Shown: positions 1 to 6,224 of the stretch, one piece after another
Position numbering within the stretch: the stretch's first letter is position 1
Layout of the letters: each line of letters starts with the position of its first letter
Source: Clostridia bacterium
Lineage (GTDB): Bacteria > Bacillota > DSM-521 > Neomoorellales > Neomoorellaceae
Assembly: GCA_030445875.1 (NCBI GenBank)
Contig: JASUSX010000118.1
Location: forward strand, 1 to 6,993
Direction of reading: 5' to 3'
DNA: 6,993 nt
Notes under the pieces: generated by a model
Database searches by the model: none
Told to the model about the DNA's origin: nothing
What the model saw: the letters and a program-made list of their open reading frames with translations, nothing else
Position numbers and translations under genes: made by a program

Positions 1-38
1 TTACCAAGGCGACGCTCTACCGACTGAGCTATATGGGC
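1..38 (-). tRNA. tRNA-Thr (GGT), 5' half only
   Basis: On the minus strand this reads as the 5' half of a tRNA: acceptor strand GCCCATA, U8-A9, a D arm closed by GCTC/GAGC with the usual AGTCGGTA loop, and anticodon stem TCGCC followed by loop TTGGTAA. The loop places anticodon GGT at positions 34-36, so it decodes threonine codon ACC (and ACU by wobble). The window ends at the anticodon loop, so the 3' half cannot be checked. Its 5' base lies one nucleotide after the CCA of the upstream initiator tRNA, so both must be cut from a common precursor. Confidence 0.92.
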
Positions 39-39
39 A

Positions 40-115
<76 letters not shown>

Positions 116-116
116 A

Positions 117-224
117 TATGGATGTGGGATGTGAGATGTTAGAGGTGAGATACTTGTTGGAATTGGCTGCGCCAATTCCTCTCTTTATAATCCCACTTCT
201 CATATCCCACTTCTTACTTCTCAA
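117..224. repeat. Imperfect inverted repeat filling the tRNA-Tyr/tRNA-fMet spacer
   Basis: The 110-bp spacer between two tRNAs is almost wholly palindromic. The apex is a perfect 9-bp stem, GGAATTGGC (159-167) with GCCAATTCC (171-179), around a TGC triloop. The outer arms, 121-136 and 198-213, match at 14 of 16 positions, and the segment between is partly complementary. The strands are built from short recurring words such as GTGGGAT and GTGAGAT. No open reading frame of interest and no T-run typical of a terminator is present. In the tRNA precursor it would fold into a long hairpin between the two tRNAs, where it might guide processing. Otherwise it is a small non-autonomous palindromic insertion. 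Its origin is not known to me. Confidence 0.75.
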
Positions 225-225
225 A

Positions 226-311
226 TGGTGGAGGGGGCTGGATTTGAACCAGCGAAGGCGGCGCCAGCAGATTTACAGTCTGCCCCCTTTGGCCAACTCG
301 GGAACCCCTCC
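226..311 (-). tRNA. tRNA-Tyr (GTA), CCA encoded
   Basis: A class II tRNA of 86 nt including the encoded CCA (228-226). The acceptor stem GGAGGGG pairs with CCCCTCC, the anticodon stem GCAGA/TCTGC holds loop CTGTAAA with anticodon GTA, and a long variable arm precedes the T arm GCTGG-TTCAAAT-CCAGC. The long variable arm with GTA identifies tyrosine. It is the first tRNA of the cluster, about 20 nt downstream of the predicted transcription start. Confidence 0.97.
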
Positions 312-337
312 ATCTTTCCCTTGCAGACGCAAAATTT

Positions 338-366
338 ATTATAGCATCCTAACCTGTTAACGTCAA
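338..366 (-). promoter_or_regulatory. Sigma-A promoter of the tRNA-Tyr/fMet/Thr operon
   Basis: On the minus strand TTGACG (366-361) and TATAAT (343-338) are separated by exactly 17 bp, a near-consensus vegetative promoter. Transcription would begin near 331, leaving a leader of about 20 nt before the tRNA-Tyr 5' end. It starts 31 bp after the sigH stop codon and no convincing terminator separates the two, so some sigH transcripts may also read into the tRNAs. Confidence 0.88.
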
Positions 367-397
367 GGCTTTTGTTGTCCCATTTACTGGTATCCAG

Positions 398-1048
398 CTA
401 CTGGCTATCTTCCCGCCGCTCCAGGTAGCGTTCCAGCTTGCGTTTGACGCGCTGGAGGGCGTTATCAATGGATTTAACATGCCGCTTCAGATCTACTGCA
501 ATCTCCTGATAGGACTTGCCTTCCAGGTAGGACATCAGGACCTTCCACTCCAGGGAGCTTAATATCTCGCCCATCTTTTCTTCAATATCCACGAACTCTT
601 CCCGGCTGATGATCAGCTCCTCCGGGTCGGTAATCCTGGTCCCTGAAATAATGTCCAGCAGGGTGCGATCGGAATCTTCGTCGTAAATAGGCTTATTCAG
701 GGAGACATAGGAATTCAGGGGGATATGCTTCTGCCGAGTGGCCGTCTTGATGGCCGTGATAATCTGCCGGGTAATGCACAGCTCGGCAAAGGCCCGGAAG
801 GAGGATAACTTGTCACCGCGAAAGTCACGGATGGCTTTGTAAAGGCCGATCATCCCCTCCTGGACGATATCTTCCCTGTCGGCCCCGATGAGGAAATAGG
901 AACGCGCCTTCGCCCTGACAAAATTGCGATACTTGTTAATCAAATATTCCTGGGCTATTTCATCCCCTTCCTGCGCCAGGCAGACAATATCCTCATCGCC
1001 AAGGACTTCGTAAGGCTGCCATGTTTCCTGCTGTACATTGACGCTCAT
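398..1048 (-). CDS. sigH: RNA polymerase sigma-H factor (stationary phase and early sporulation)
   Basis: This protein directs RNA polymerase to transition-phase, competence and early sporulation promoters. Its 216 residues match the usual length of about 218. Sigma-70 region 2 spans roughly residues 36-105 (YRNFVRAKARSYF, then DREDIVQEGMIGLYKAI for core binding and -10 recognition). Region 4 carries the helix-turn-helix at about 178-203 (GKSYQEIAVDLKRHVKSIDN). Region 3 is reduced, as in the family. The ATG is preceded by GGAGG at a 7-nt spacing. The position downstream of rae1/yacP is the same as in Bacillus subtilis. A near-consensus sigma-A promoter (1126-1154) in the 120-bp upstream gap allows expression independent of the upstream operon, in line with spo0H being sigma-A transcribed in Bacillus. 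Other sporulating-cell sigma factors are less likely, given wording and neighbourhood. Confidence 0.96.
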   Translation of the reverse strand: MSVNVQQETWQPYEVLGDEDIVCLAQEGDEIAQEYLINKYRNFVRAKARSYFLIGADREDIVQEGMIGLYKAIRDFRGDKLSSFRAFAELCITRQIITAIKTATRQKHIPLNSYVSLNKPIYDEDSDRTLLDIISGTRITDPEELIISREEFVDIEEKMGEILSSLEWKVLMSYLEGKSYQEIAVDLKRHVKSIDNALQRVKRKLERYLERREDSQ

Positions 1049-1125
1049 GCCAACGCCTCCAACCTCGATTTCCCGGAACCATCGGCATCAAAGGAGGCCA
1101 TCTATCTTGTCCGATAACATCACTA

Positions 1126-1154
1126 ATTATACAAGAAACCCCTTTTAACCGCAA
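1126..1154 (-). promoter_or_regulatory. Sigma-A promoter of sigH
   Basis: Minus-strand TTGCGG (1154-1149) lies 17 bp from a perfect TATAAT (1131-1126). The predicted start is near 1119, giving a 5' UTR of about 70 nt that ends in the GGAGG ribosome binding site of sigH. The -35 box matches consensus at 4 of 6 positions and the -10 box is perfect, so moderate to strong vegetative activity is expected. Confidence 0.8.
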
Positions 1155-1168
1155 GAGTTAACTACTAC

Positions 1169-1690
1169 CTACTGGCGGCGCCATCTCTCCAACCTTGCCC
1201 GGGCATCCCCCGGCAAGCGGTCACCTACGGAATTACCCTGCTGGCCCTTTCCTCCCTCCTGCGCCATTTCCCGGCGGGCGTTTTCAATATAAAGCCGCAG
1301 TTCGGACACCGGCAAGCGCAGGGCCCCGCTCCCCAGCACATTCTGTTGTTCCGCGCCATCGGAGGTCGCTACATAAACCTGCCCTTCCTTACTAATATTC
1401 TTCACCAGTCGCTCAATAACAGCATCAGCTGTTTCTCCTTCCCGGCTATAGATAACCTCTACGCCACCGTTCCCTTCCCTGTGCTCTACTGCACCGGCTA
1501 CCCTGTGAGCGTCGAAGACAACGATCACCTGCCCACCCCAATAGGCCTGGTAATTAATCAATTCTGCTATTAGTTTATCGCGCGCATGGGCAAAACTTGA
1601 CTCTTTTAACTTGACTAATTCCGGCAAGCTAAACAAAAGGTTATAACCGTCAACGATGAGCACATCCGGCACAGGTGCACCCCGCTTCAC
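1169..1690 (-). CDS. rae1: NYN-domain ribonuclease of the YacP/Rae1 family
   Basis: In Bacillus subtilis this protein (YacP/Rae1) enters the ribosomal A site and cuts certain mRNAs during translation; the same role here is inferred. The PIN-like NYN fold is recognisable: strand plus first acidic residue in VLIVDGYNLLF (D14), VIVVFDAHRV (D60), REGETADAVIE (E86, D89) and YVATSDGAEQ (D111). These acidic residues would bind catalytic metal. The C-terminus ends in a basic ARARLERWRRQ helix typical of the family. Length 173 aa is normal. The assumed start is GTG overlapping the rlmB stop as GTGA, so translation may be coupled. The only purine-rich stretch lies too close to it, and a GTG six codons downstream is possible. 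Confidence 0.9.
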   Translation of the reverse strand: MKRGAPVPDVLIVDGYNLLFSLPELVKLKESSFAHARDKLIAELINYQAYWGGQVIVVFDAHRVAGAVEHREGNGGVEVIYSREGETADAVIERLVKNISKEGQVYVATSDGAEQQNVLGSGALRLPVSELRLYIENARREMAQEGGKGQQGNSVGDRLPGDARARLERWRRQ

Positions 1691-2427
1691 CCTTGTTGCC
1701 AGTACCTCTGGCGGACCACTTCGTACATTAACACCGTAGCCGCTGCGGCAACATTTAAGGAATTAATTCTACCCCGCAAGGGGAGTTTGATTGTAAAGTC
1801 GCAGCGGGCCTTGATCAGGGAGGAAAGGCCCCGGCCTTCGCTCCCCAGAACCAGGGCCAAGGGTATGGTAAGGTCAGCGGTAAAGGCGTCCTGCTCGCCA
1901 TCGCCCTCAGCACCGATGACCCAGATCCCTTCCTCCTGGAGCCGGGTGATAGTCCGGGCCAGGTTAGTCACCCTGGCGACGGGTACATATTCCAGGGCAC
2001 CGGCGGCAGTACGGGCGACAGCACCGGTCAACCCCACCGCGCGTCGCCGGGGGATAATAACGCCATGGGCGCCGGAGGCTTCGGCTGACCGCAGGATCGC
2101 CCCCAGGTTATGGGGATCCTCTACCTGGTCCAGGATGATAAAAAAGGGGGCTTCCTGCTTCTGGCGGGCCAGGGAGAGCAGGTCATCGAGGTCGGCATAC
2201 TCCCTGGCAGCAGCCAGGGCCACCACCCCCTGGTGATTACCAGCGGCCAGTTTATCCAGCACCGACCTGTCTACCCGCTGGACAGGTACCCCTTCCCGGC
2301 GGGCCAGGTTAAGGATTTCGCCTACCACCCTGCCCTCCAGGTGGGTGGCTATGAGGACTTTATTCAGGGAACGGCCAGCCCGAAGGGCTTCCCGGACCGG
2401 AATGCGGCCGGCTAGAATTTCCTCCAT
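1687..2427 (-). CDS. rlmB: 23S rRNA (guanosine-2'-O)-methyltransferase, RlmB/TrmH (SPOUT) family
   Basis: A SPOUT-class methyltransferase expected to methylate a guanosine ribose in the 23S rRNA peptidyl-transferase region (G2251 in E. coli numbering) using S-adenosylmethionine. The N-terminal substrate-binding domain covers about residues 1-75 (LAGRIPVREAL, NHQGVVA). The three SPOUT motifs follow: DPHNLGAILRSAEASG (104-119) with the catalytic arginine, VLGSEGRGLS (193-202), and LPLRGRINSLNVAAAA from 215, which forms the trefoil knot and SAM site. Length 246 aa is standard. GGAGG lies 8 nt before the ATG. It follows thyX by 40 bp and overlaps the rae1 start by 4 bp. The exact target guanosine is inferred; other TrmH-type enzymes share these motifs. 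Confidence 0.95.
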   Translation of the reverse strand: MEEILAGRIPVREALRAGRSLNKVLIATHLEGRVVGEILNLARREGVPVQRVDRSVLDKLAAGNHQGVVALAAAREYADLDDLLSLARQKQEAPFFIILDQVEDPHNLGAILRSAEASGAHGVIIPRRRAVGLTGAVARTAAGALEYVPVARVTNLARTITRLQEEGIWVIGAEGDGEQDAFTADLTIPLALVLGSEGRGLSSLIKARCDFTIKLPLRGRINSLNVAAAATVLMYEVVRQRYWQQG

Positions 2428-2467
2428 CTATTTATCCTCCGGCGATACGCCAGATCTGGATTGCTGG

Positions 2468-3139
2468 TTAAAGGTCGTCGGTAATGATTACCCGGGCGTA
2501 GTGTTCCCTGGGGAAGCCCCGGTCATAATCAACATCCTCAAACAGGACCGGCAGCCGCTCTTTGAAGAGCAACAGTAATGGTATAACGACTTGCCGCATC
2601 TGGGGGTGGGCAGCGCTGCTACAGCGCAAGCGGAAGAAATGACGCCATTCCCGCAGGTTATAGGTAACTACCAGTTCCGTCTTGAGGGAGTTGGGCAGGA
2701 CGGTACGCGCCTCCTGGGGGGAGCCAGCCTTTAACAACGCCATATAGGCTCTCTCCGCCGCCTGGCAGGCTTCCTGCCAGATGTGGTAGGATCCTTTGCC
2801 GGCGTAGAAAAAGGGCTCGATCACCGTTATCTCATTACCAAAGCTATCCTTGCTGTAGTTGCAATACCTGGTTGATTCCTGGCTGTAGGACCCCAGGCGG
2901 TGCCTGACGATTTCATGGGATATGCCCCGGTCGGTAACGAATAAAACTGTTACCTTCTCATGTTCAATAACTGACTCATGCCCCCTGGCTATGAGCCTGC
3001 CTAGAAAAACCGGGGCGCTGGCGGCATCTATTCGATCCTCAGACTTATAACATACCCTGGCGTAACGTTCCAGCCTGCGTAACAAGCTGGCTTGCAGGTC
3101 CTTCCCGGCTACCAGTACCCGGGGCTGTTCGATGATCAT
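2468..3139 (-). CDS. thyX: Flavin-dependent thymidylate synthase ThyX
   Basis: This enzyme converts dUMP to dTMP with methylenetetrahydrofolate, FAD and NADPH, the alternative to ThyA. The signature RHRLGSYSQESTR is at 79-91, matching the family pattern RHRxxSxxxxSxR. Preceding it is GHESVIEH (53-60), and later ARTVLPNSLKTELVVTYNLR and LRCSSAAHPQ (171-180), whose R172 corresponds by position to the dUMP-contacting arginine of the Thermotoga enzyme. Length 223 aa is typical. The likely ribosome binding site is AGGGGG 10 nt before the ATG. It lies between mrnC and rlmB, which are adjacent in Bacillus subtilis, so it is an addition to that operon. Whether the genome also has thyA cannot be told from this window. 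Confidence 0.97.
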   Translation of the reverse strand: MIIEQPRVLVAGKDLQASLLRRLERYARVCYKSEDRIDAASAPVFLGRLIARGHESVIEHEKVTVLFVTDRGISHEIVRHRLGSYSQESTRYCNYSKDSFGNEITVIEPFFYAGKGSYHIWQEACQAAERAYMALLKAGSPQEARTVLPNSLKTELVVTYNLREWRHFFRLRCSSAAHPQMRQVVIPLLLLFKERLPVLFEDVDYDRGFPREHYARVIITDDL

Positions 3140-3178
3140 TCCCTGGTTACCCCCTCGGTTCCAATTGACGGGCGCAGG

Positions 3179-3556
3179 TTACTCAGCCTGTGCAAAGATA
3201 AGCCGGGTCAATTCTTCCAACCTGCCCCACTCGCCCTGCAGGTACAGGTAGCCAAACAGGCTCTCCAGGGCCGTACTGGAGTGGTATTCCTCCGGAGCGG
3301 CGCTGCGGGGCTGGTGTCCTGGCCGGGCGTTGCGGCCCCGGCGTAAAACCTCCTTTTCGGCAGCCGTAAGGTGTTCCTCCAGGAAGGGGACCAAGCGGGC
3401 TTGCCCGGTAGCCCGGACGTAGCGCACGGCTTCCCGGTGCAATTGTTCCGGCCGGGCCGCTCCCCGGCGCACCAGGTAGGCGCGGACCAGCAATTCGTAA
3501 ACGGCGTCGCCCACATAGGCCAGAACCACGGGGGACAGGTTGGCAACCGGATCCAC
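3179..3556 (-). CDS. mrnC: Mini-ribonuclease III
   Basis: Mini-III is a dimeric RNase III catalytic domain without a dsRNA-binding domain; in Bacillus it matures the ends of 23S rRNA. The signature [10 protein letters not shown] (12-21) supplies D17 and E21, and [13 protein letters not shown] contains the second acidic metal ligand E98. The RRGRNA stretch in between is a family trait. The length of 125 aa is somewhat short of the Bacillus protein but keeps the whole catalytic domain. The start is GTG, supported by GAGGAG at an 8-nt spacing. It follows cysS after a 195-bp gap filled by palindromic element A. A related overlapping reading frame on the same strand is a shadow. Confidence 0.95.
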   Translation of the reverse strand: MDPVANLSPVVLAYVGDAVYELLVRAYLVRRGAARPEQLHREAVRYVRATGQARLVPFLEEHLTAAEKEVLRRGRNARPGHQPRSAAPEEYHSSTALESLFGYLYLQGEWGRLEELTRLIFAQAE

Positions 3557-3564
3557 TGCTGTTA

Positions 3565-3761
3565 CTCCTCTAAAAATAGGGTTCTACGAAAATGTTTACT
3601 GCTAGAATTCAAGCTACTTCTGGTGTGAGGCAGGTTCCCATCGGGCGCTGGCTGCGCCATTATATTTGTGTCGAACTAAGCGCAAAGGCGCCCTCCGGGA
3701 ACCTGCCTCACACCCTTTAGGTGCTTACGTTTTCCTTGGTCGTTGAGGGTGTTAGCCCTCC
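3565..3761. repeat. Palindromic intergenic element, copy A (cysS-mrnC gap)
   Basis: About 197 bp homologous to copy B at 5888-6172. The core is an inverted repeat with an 18-bp perfect outer stem (3622-3639 with 3697-3714), followed inward by an unpaired patch, a GGGCGC/GCGCCC stem and a GCGC pair. The loop contains ATTATATTTGTGTCGAACT. At the cysS side a separate hairpin (3745-3760) encloses the cysS stop codon. At the mrnC side, homology with copy B continues up to and into the mrnC Shine-Dalgarno (3565-3570). There is no T-run after the stem, so it is not a normal intrinsic terminator. No coding capacity was found. It resembles a non-autonomous palindromic mobile repeat or a structured RNA element. 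Confidence 0.85.
3659..3686 (-). promoter_or_regulatory. Possible promoter inside element A, facing mrnC
   Basis: The apical part of element A contains a perfect minus-strand TATAAT (3664-3659). TTTGCG lies 16 bp upstream (3686-3681), a weak -35 match. If active it would start an mrnC-thyX-rlmB-rae1 transcript about 95 nt before the mrnC start codon. The match could be chance, because the loop is AT-rich within a GC-rich element. Confidence 0.3.
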
Positions 3762-5221
3762 ATGAGGGTCTCCTTCGCAAACATGTTCCCGCTCTTCTTC
3801 CAGCGGGTGCCATGGGGAGTGTCCTCCAGGGTAATACCCAGTTCTTTGAGGCGGTCGCGGATACTGTCGGCAGTAACCCAGTCTTTACGCTGCCGGGCTT
3901 CCTGGCGTACAGTTATGATCAGGTCCATGAGGCCTTCCAGCAGGGCATCATCCACCTGCCGCCGCTGCAAGCCAAAAAGGCCCAGGACATCTCCCCCCAA
4001 CTGGGTAAAAACCGTGGCTGCCGTTCGCACAGCAGCAGGGTCCGGTCGCGACGTGGCGCCCAGGTAGCTATTGATCTCCCGCGCCAGGTCGTAAAGGGCC
4101 GCCAGGGCGCGGGCGGTATTGAGGTCGTCATCCAGGGCGGCTACGAATTCACGCCGTAGTTCCTCCACGCGACCAGCCAGGGCTACCCCGCCTTCGTCTC
4201 CGGGGGCCAGGCTGGCATCCACCAGGCGGCAGCGGGCTTCATCCAGGAGGCGATAGGTGTTCTCCAGGCGTTCCAGGCCCTTTTCGGCTGCCTGGAGACC
4301 GACATCGTCAAAGTCAATGGGGCTGCGGTAATGGGTAGAGAGTAAAAACAGACGCACTGCCAGGGGCCGGAAACGGCTGAGGATATCCCTTACCAGGAAA
4401 AAGTTGCCCTTAGACTTGGACATCTTCTCCTGGTTCACGGTAATAAAACCGTTATGGAGCCAGAAACGGGCAAAGGGGCAGCCTGTCCCGGCCTCAGCCT
4501 GGGCAATCTCGTTTTCGTGGTGCGGGAAAATAAGGTCGGCGCCGCCACCGTGGATGTCAAACCCCGGCCCCAGGTATTTAAGGGCCATGGTCGAGCACTC
4601 GATATGCCACCCCGGCCGTCCCGGCCCCCAGGGGCTATCCCAGGCCGGCTCCCCCGGGCAGGCCGCCTTCCAGAGGGCAAAGTCCAGGGGGTTATGTTTA
4701 GCGGTATTGACCTCCACCCTGGCCCCGGCCCGCATCTCGCCGGGGTCGCGTTTGGAAAGGCGGCCATAGGCGGGAAACTTATCCACGGCAAAGTAGACGT
4801 CGCCGCTGGCCACATAGGCAAAACCGCGCCTGACCAGCTCCTCGATGGCCGCGACGATATCCCCGATATGCTGGCTGACCCGGGGATAGAGGCTGGCGCG
4901 CCGGACGTTCAGGGCGTCGGCGTCGCGGAAGAATTCCTCGATATAACGCTCGGCTATATCGGCCGCCGGGAGGCCCTCTTCCTGGGCCCTGTTAATAACC
5001 TTGTCGTCGATGTCGGTAAAGTTCTGGACATACAGCACGTCATATCGGCGGTACGCCAGGTAACGCCGCAGGGTATCAAAGACGACCAGGGGCCGGGCAT
5101 TACCCAGGTGAATATAGTTGTAGGTCGTCGGCCCGCAGACATACATCCGCACCCGGCCCGGTTCAACCGGAGTGAACTTTTCCTTGCGGCCCGTCAGCGT
5201 ATTGTAGAGGTACATGCTCAT
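3752..5221 (-). CDS. cysS: Cysteinyl-tRNA synthetase
   Basis: A class I aminoacyl-tRNA synthetase that charges tRNA-Cys. The HIGH-type signature is HLGN at 38-41 and the KMSKS loop is exact at 266-270. The zinc site that selects cysteine is complete: C29, C209, H234 and E238. The C-terminal helical anticodon-binding region follows, ending in the conserved [10 protein letters not shown]. After that there are 13 extra residues (477-489), and the final codons and stop lie within the end hairpin of element A, so the tail may be insertion-derived. The ATG is preceded by GGAGG at 9 nt; a second ATG two codons on is less well spaced. The start lies 59 bp inside cysE, implying coupled expression under the T-box. 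Confidence 0.98.
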   Translation of the reverse strand: MSMYLYNTLTGRKEKFTPVEPGRVRMYVCGPTTYNYIHLGNARPLVVFDTLRRYLAYRRYDVLYVQNFTDIDDKVINRAQEEGLPAADIAERYIEEFFRDADALNVRRASLYPRVSQHIGDIVAAIEELVRRGFAYVASGDVYFAVDKFPAYGRLSKRDPGEMRAGARVEVNTAKHNPLDFALWKAACPGEPAWDSPWGPGRPGWHIECSTMALKYLGPGFDIHGGGADLIFPHHENEIAQAEAGTGCPFARFWLHNGFITVNQEKMSKSKGNFFLVRDILSRFRPLAVRLFLLSTHYRSPIDFDDVGLQAAEKGLERLENTYRLLDEARCRLVDASLAPGDEGGVALAGRVEELRREFVAALDDDLNTARALAALYDLAREINSYLGATSRPDPAAVRTAATVFTQLGGDVLGLFGLQRRQVDDALLEGLMDLIITVRQEARQRKDWVTADSIRDRLKELGITLEDTPHGTRWKKSGNMFAKETLMEG

Positions 5222-5879
5222 CCCTGGCAGCCTCCAATTCTTCCACCCTTTGCTGCAAGCGCTGGATCTGGCGTTGCAGGCAGAGGAGCATCTCCGCGAC
5301 CGGGTCTGGCAGCTCGTCGTGGCGCAAATCGATCTCGCTTACCTGGGCGTCAGCAATTTTCCGCCCATTGCGGACGACTACCTTGCCCGGTATGCCCACC
5401 ACCGTACAGTTGGCGGGCACATCCCGCAGGACTACGGAACCAGCACCGATTTTAACATTATCCCCGATAGTAATATTGCCTAAAACCTTGGCCCCGGTGC
5501 TGATGACAACGTTGTTGCCAATGGTGGGGTGGCGTTTCCCTTTTTCTTTGCCGGTACCCCCCAGGGTAACCCCCTGGTACAGGGTGACGTTGTTACCTAT
5601 CTCCGCCGTTTCCCCGATAACTACCCCCATGCCGTGGTCAATAAAGAGGCCTTCCCCTATTCTGGCCCCGGGGTGGATCTCAATCCCAGTCAGGAAGCGA
5701 CTGAACTGGGAGATCGCCCTGGCCAGGAGGGCCAGACCGTGGCAGTAAAAGAAATGGGCTATACGGTGAAAGATCAGGGCATGAAAGCCGGGATAACAGA
5801 GGATAACCTCCAGGACATTGCGTGCTGCCGGGTCGCGCTCAAAAACAGCTTTTATATCCCGCTTGAGCTGCCCCCACAT
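5163..5879 (-). CDS. cysE: Serine O-acetyltransferase
   Basis: It acetylates L-serine with acetyl-CoA, the first step of cysteine synthesis. An N-terminal helical domain (about 1-60) leads into a left-handed beta helix of hexapeptide repeats (about 66-165). Active-site landmarks are IEIHP (66-70), the catalytic DHGMG (H82) and [12 protein letters not shown] (107-118). E67 stands where E. coli has Asp, as in Bacillus. After DPVAEML (192-198) comes a short coiled coil to about 220, then an 18-residue tail, making 238 aa against about 217 in Bacillus; most of this tail is encoded in the overlap with cysS. The ATG has GGAGG at an 8-9 nt spacing. Expression should depend on the upstream cysteine T-box. 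Confidence 0.97.
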   Translation of the reverse strand: MWGQLKRDIKAVFERDPAARNVLEVILCYPGFHALIFHRIAHFFYCHGLALLARAISQFSRFLTGIEIHPGARIGEGLFIDHGMGVVIGETAEIGNNVTLYQGVTLGGTGKEKGKRHPTIGNNVVISTGAKVLGNITIGDNVKIGAGSVVLRDVPANCTVVGIPGKVVVRNGRKIADAQVSEIDLRHDELPDPVAEMLLCLQRQIQRLQQRVEELEAARDEHVPLQYADGPQGKVHSG

Positions 5880-5887
5880 AGCCCTCG

Positions 5888-6172
5888 CCTCCTCGAAAAT
5901 AGGCTTCTGTCAAAAATGGGTGTTAATGTCAACCAACTGCTGGGGGTGAGGCAGGTTCCCTCCGGGCGCTGGTTGCGCCATTATACTTGTGTCGAACTCG
6001 GCCGGCTTCGGGCGCGGCCTTAACTCAGCCTTCGGCTTCAGACAAGCGGCCGCGCTTATCCTCAGCCGGCCTCGTTCTTCTGAACTAAGCGCAAATGCGC
6101 CCTCCGGGAACCTGCCTCACCCCTCTCAATACCAACATTTTCATGGTTCGCTGGTGGGGGCGTCAGCCCCCC
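5888..6172. repeat. Palindromic intergenic element, copy B (T-box to cysE)
   Basis: Homologous to copy A, but interrupted. The outer stem is again 18 bp and perfect (5943-5960 with 6106-6123). Its third pair is G-C (5945/6121) where copy A has T-A, a compensatory difference. The end hairpin (6156-6171) also shows a compensatory pair (6157/6170, G-C) against A-T in copy A. At the cysE side, similarity with copy A runs into the cysE Shine-Dalgarno (5888-5894). It lies between the T-box terminator and the cysE start, so it would be part of the cysE leader mRNA in the read-through state. Confidence 0.85.
5999..6081. mobile_element. 83-bp palindrome inserted into element B
   Basis: Copy A reads CGAACTAAGCGC without interruption. 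Copy B has GAACT, then 83 bp, then GAACT again (5994-5998 and 6082-6086) before AAGCGC resumes. The extra sequence is palindromic: GGCCGGCT (6000-6007) pairs with 6064-6071, GCGCGGCC (6012-6019) pairs with 6048-6055, and AGCC-TTC-GGCT (6027-6037) forms the tip. The direct repeat looks like a 5-bp target duplication. It has no coding capacity, so movement would need a transposase from elsewhere. Growth of the element by recombination is an alternative. Confidence 0.7.
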
Positions 6173-6190
6173 TGGGATCCCCCAATAACT

Positions 6191-6224
6191 TAAAAGCCTT
6201 TCGTCCGAACAGGGACGAAAGGCT
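6191..6224 (-). terminator. Terminator of the cysteine T-box
   Basis: A perfect 12-bp stem, 6213-6224 with 6195-6206, around a 6-nt loop, followed on the minus strand by a short run of four T and then AAGTT. The 5' arm overlaps CCCT (6214-6211), which can instead pair with the AGGG of the T-box sequence, so terminator and antiterminator exclude each other. Confidence 0.88.

Noticed and set aside
116..225. Short GTGGGAT/GTGAGAT repeats as a CRISPR array
   Set aside because: The repeats are about 7-10 bp, irregularly spaced and arranged as an inverted repeat without spacers, and no cas gene is present.
371..405. Small hairpins just after the sigH stop as a terminator
   Set aside because: The possible stems are only about 4 bp (CCAG/CTGG) and no T-run follows.
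3208..3546. A 112-codon frame on the minus strand inside mrnC
   Set aside because: It is out of frame with mrnC, rich in C, W, P and T, and has no family signature; the Mini-III frame has both catalytic motifs.
3622..3714. Element A as an intrinsic transcription terminator of cysS
   Set aside because: The stem is strong, but no T-run follows on either strand, and the apical loop is large and interrupted. It may still slow polymerase or protect the 3' end.
4454..5455. A 333-codon plus-strand open frame
   Set aside because: It lies antisense to cysS and cysE, whose family motifs are unmistakable. The translation is low-complexity and rich in G, P and R, as expected for a shadow frame in GC-rich DNA.
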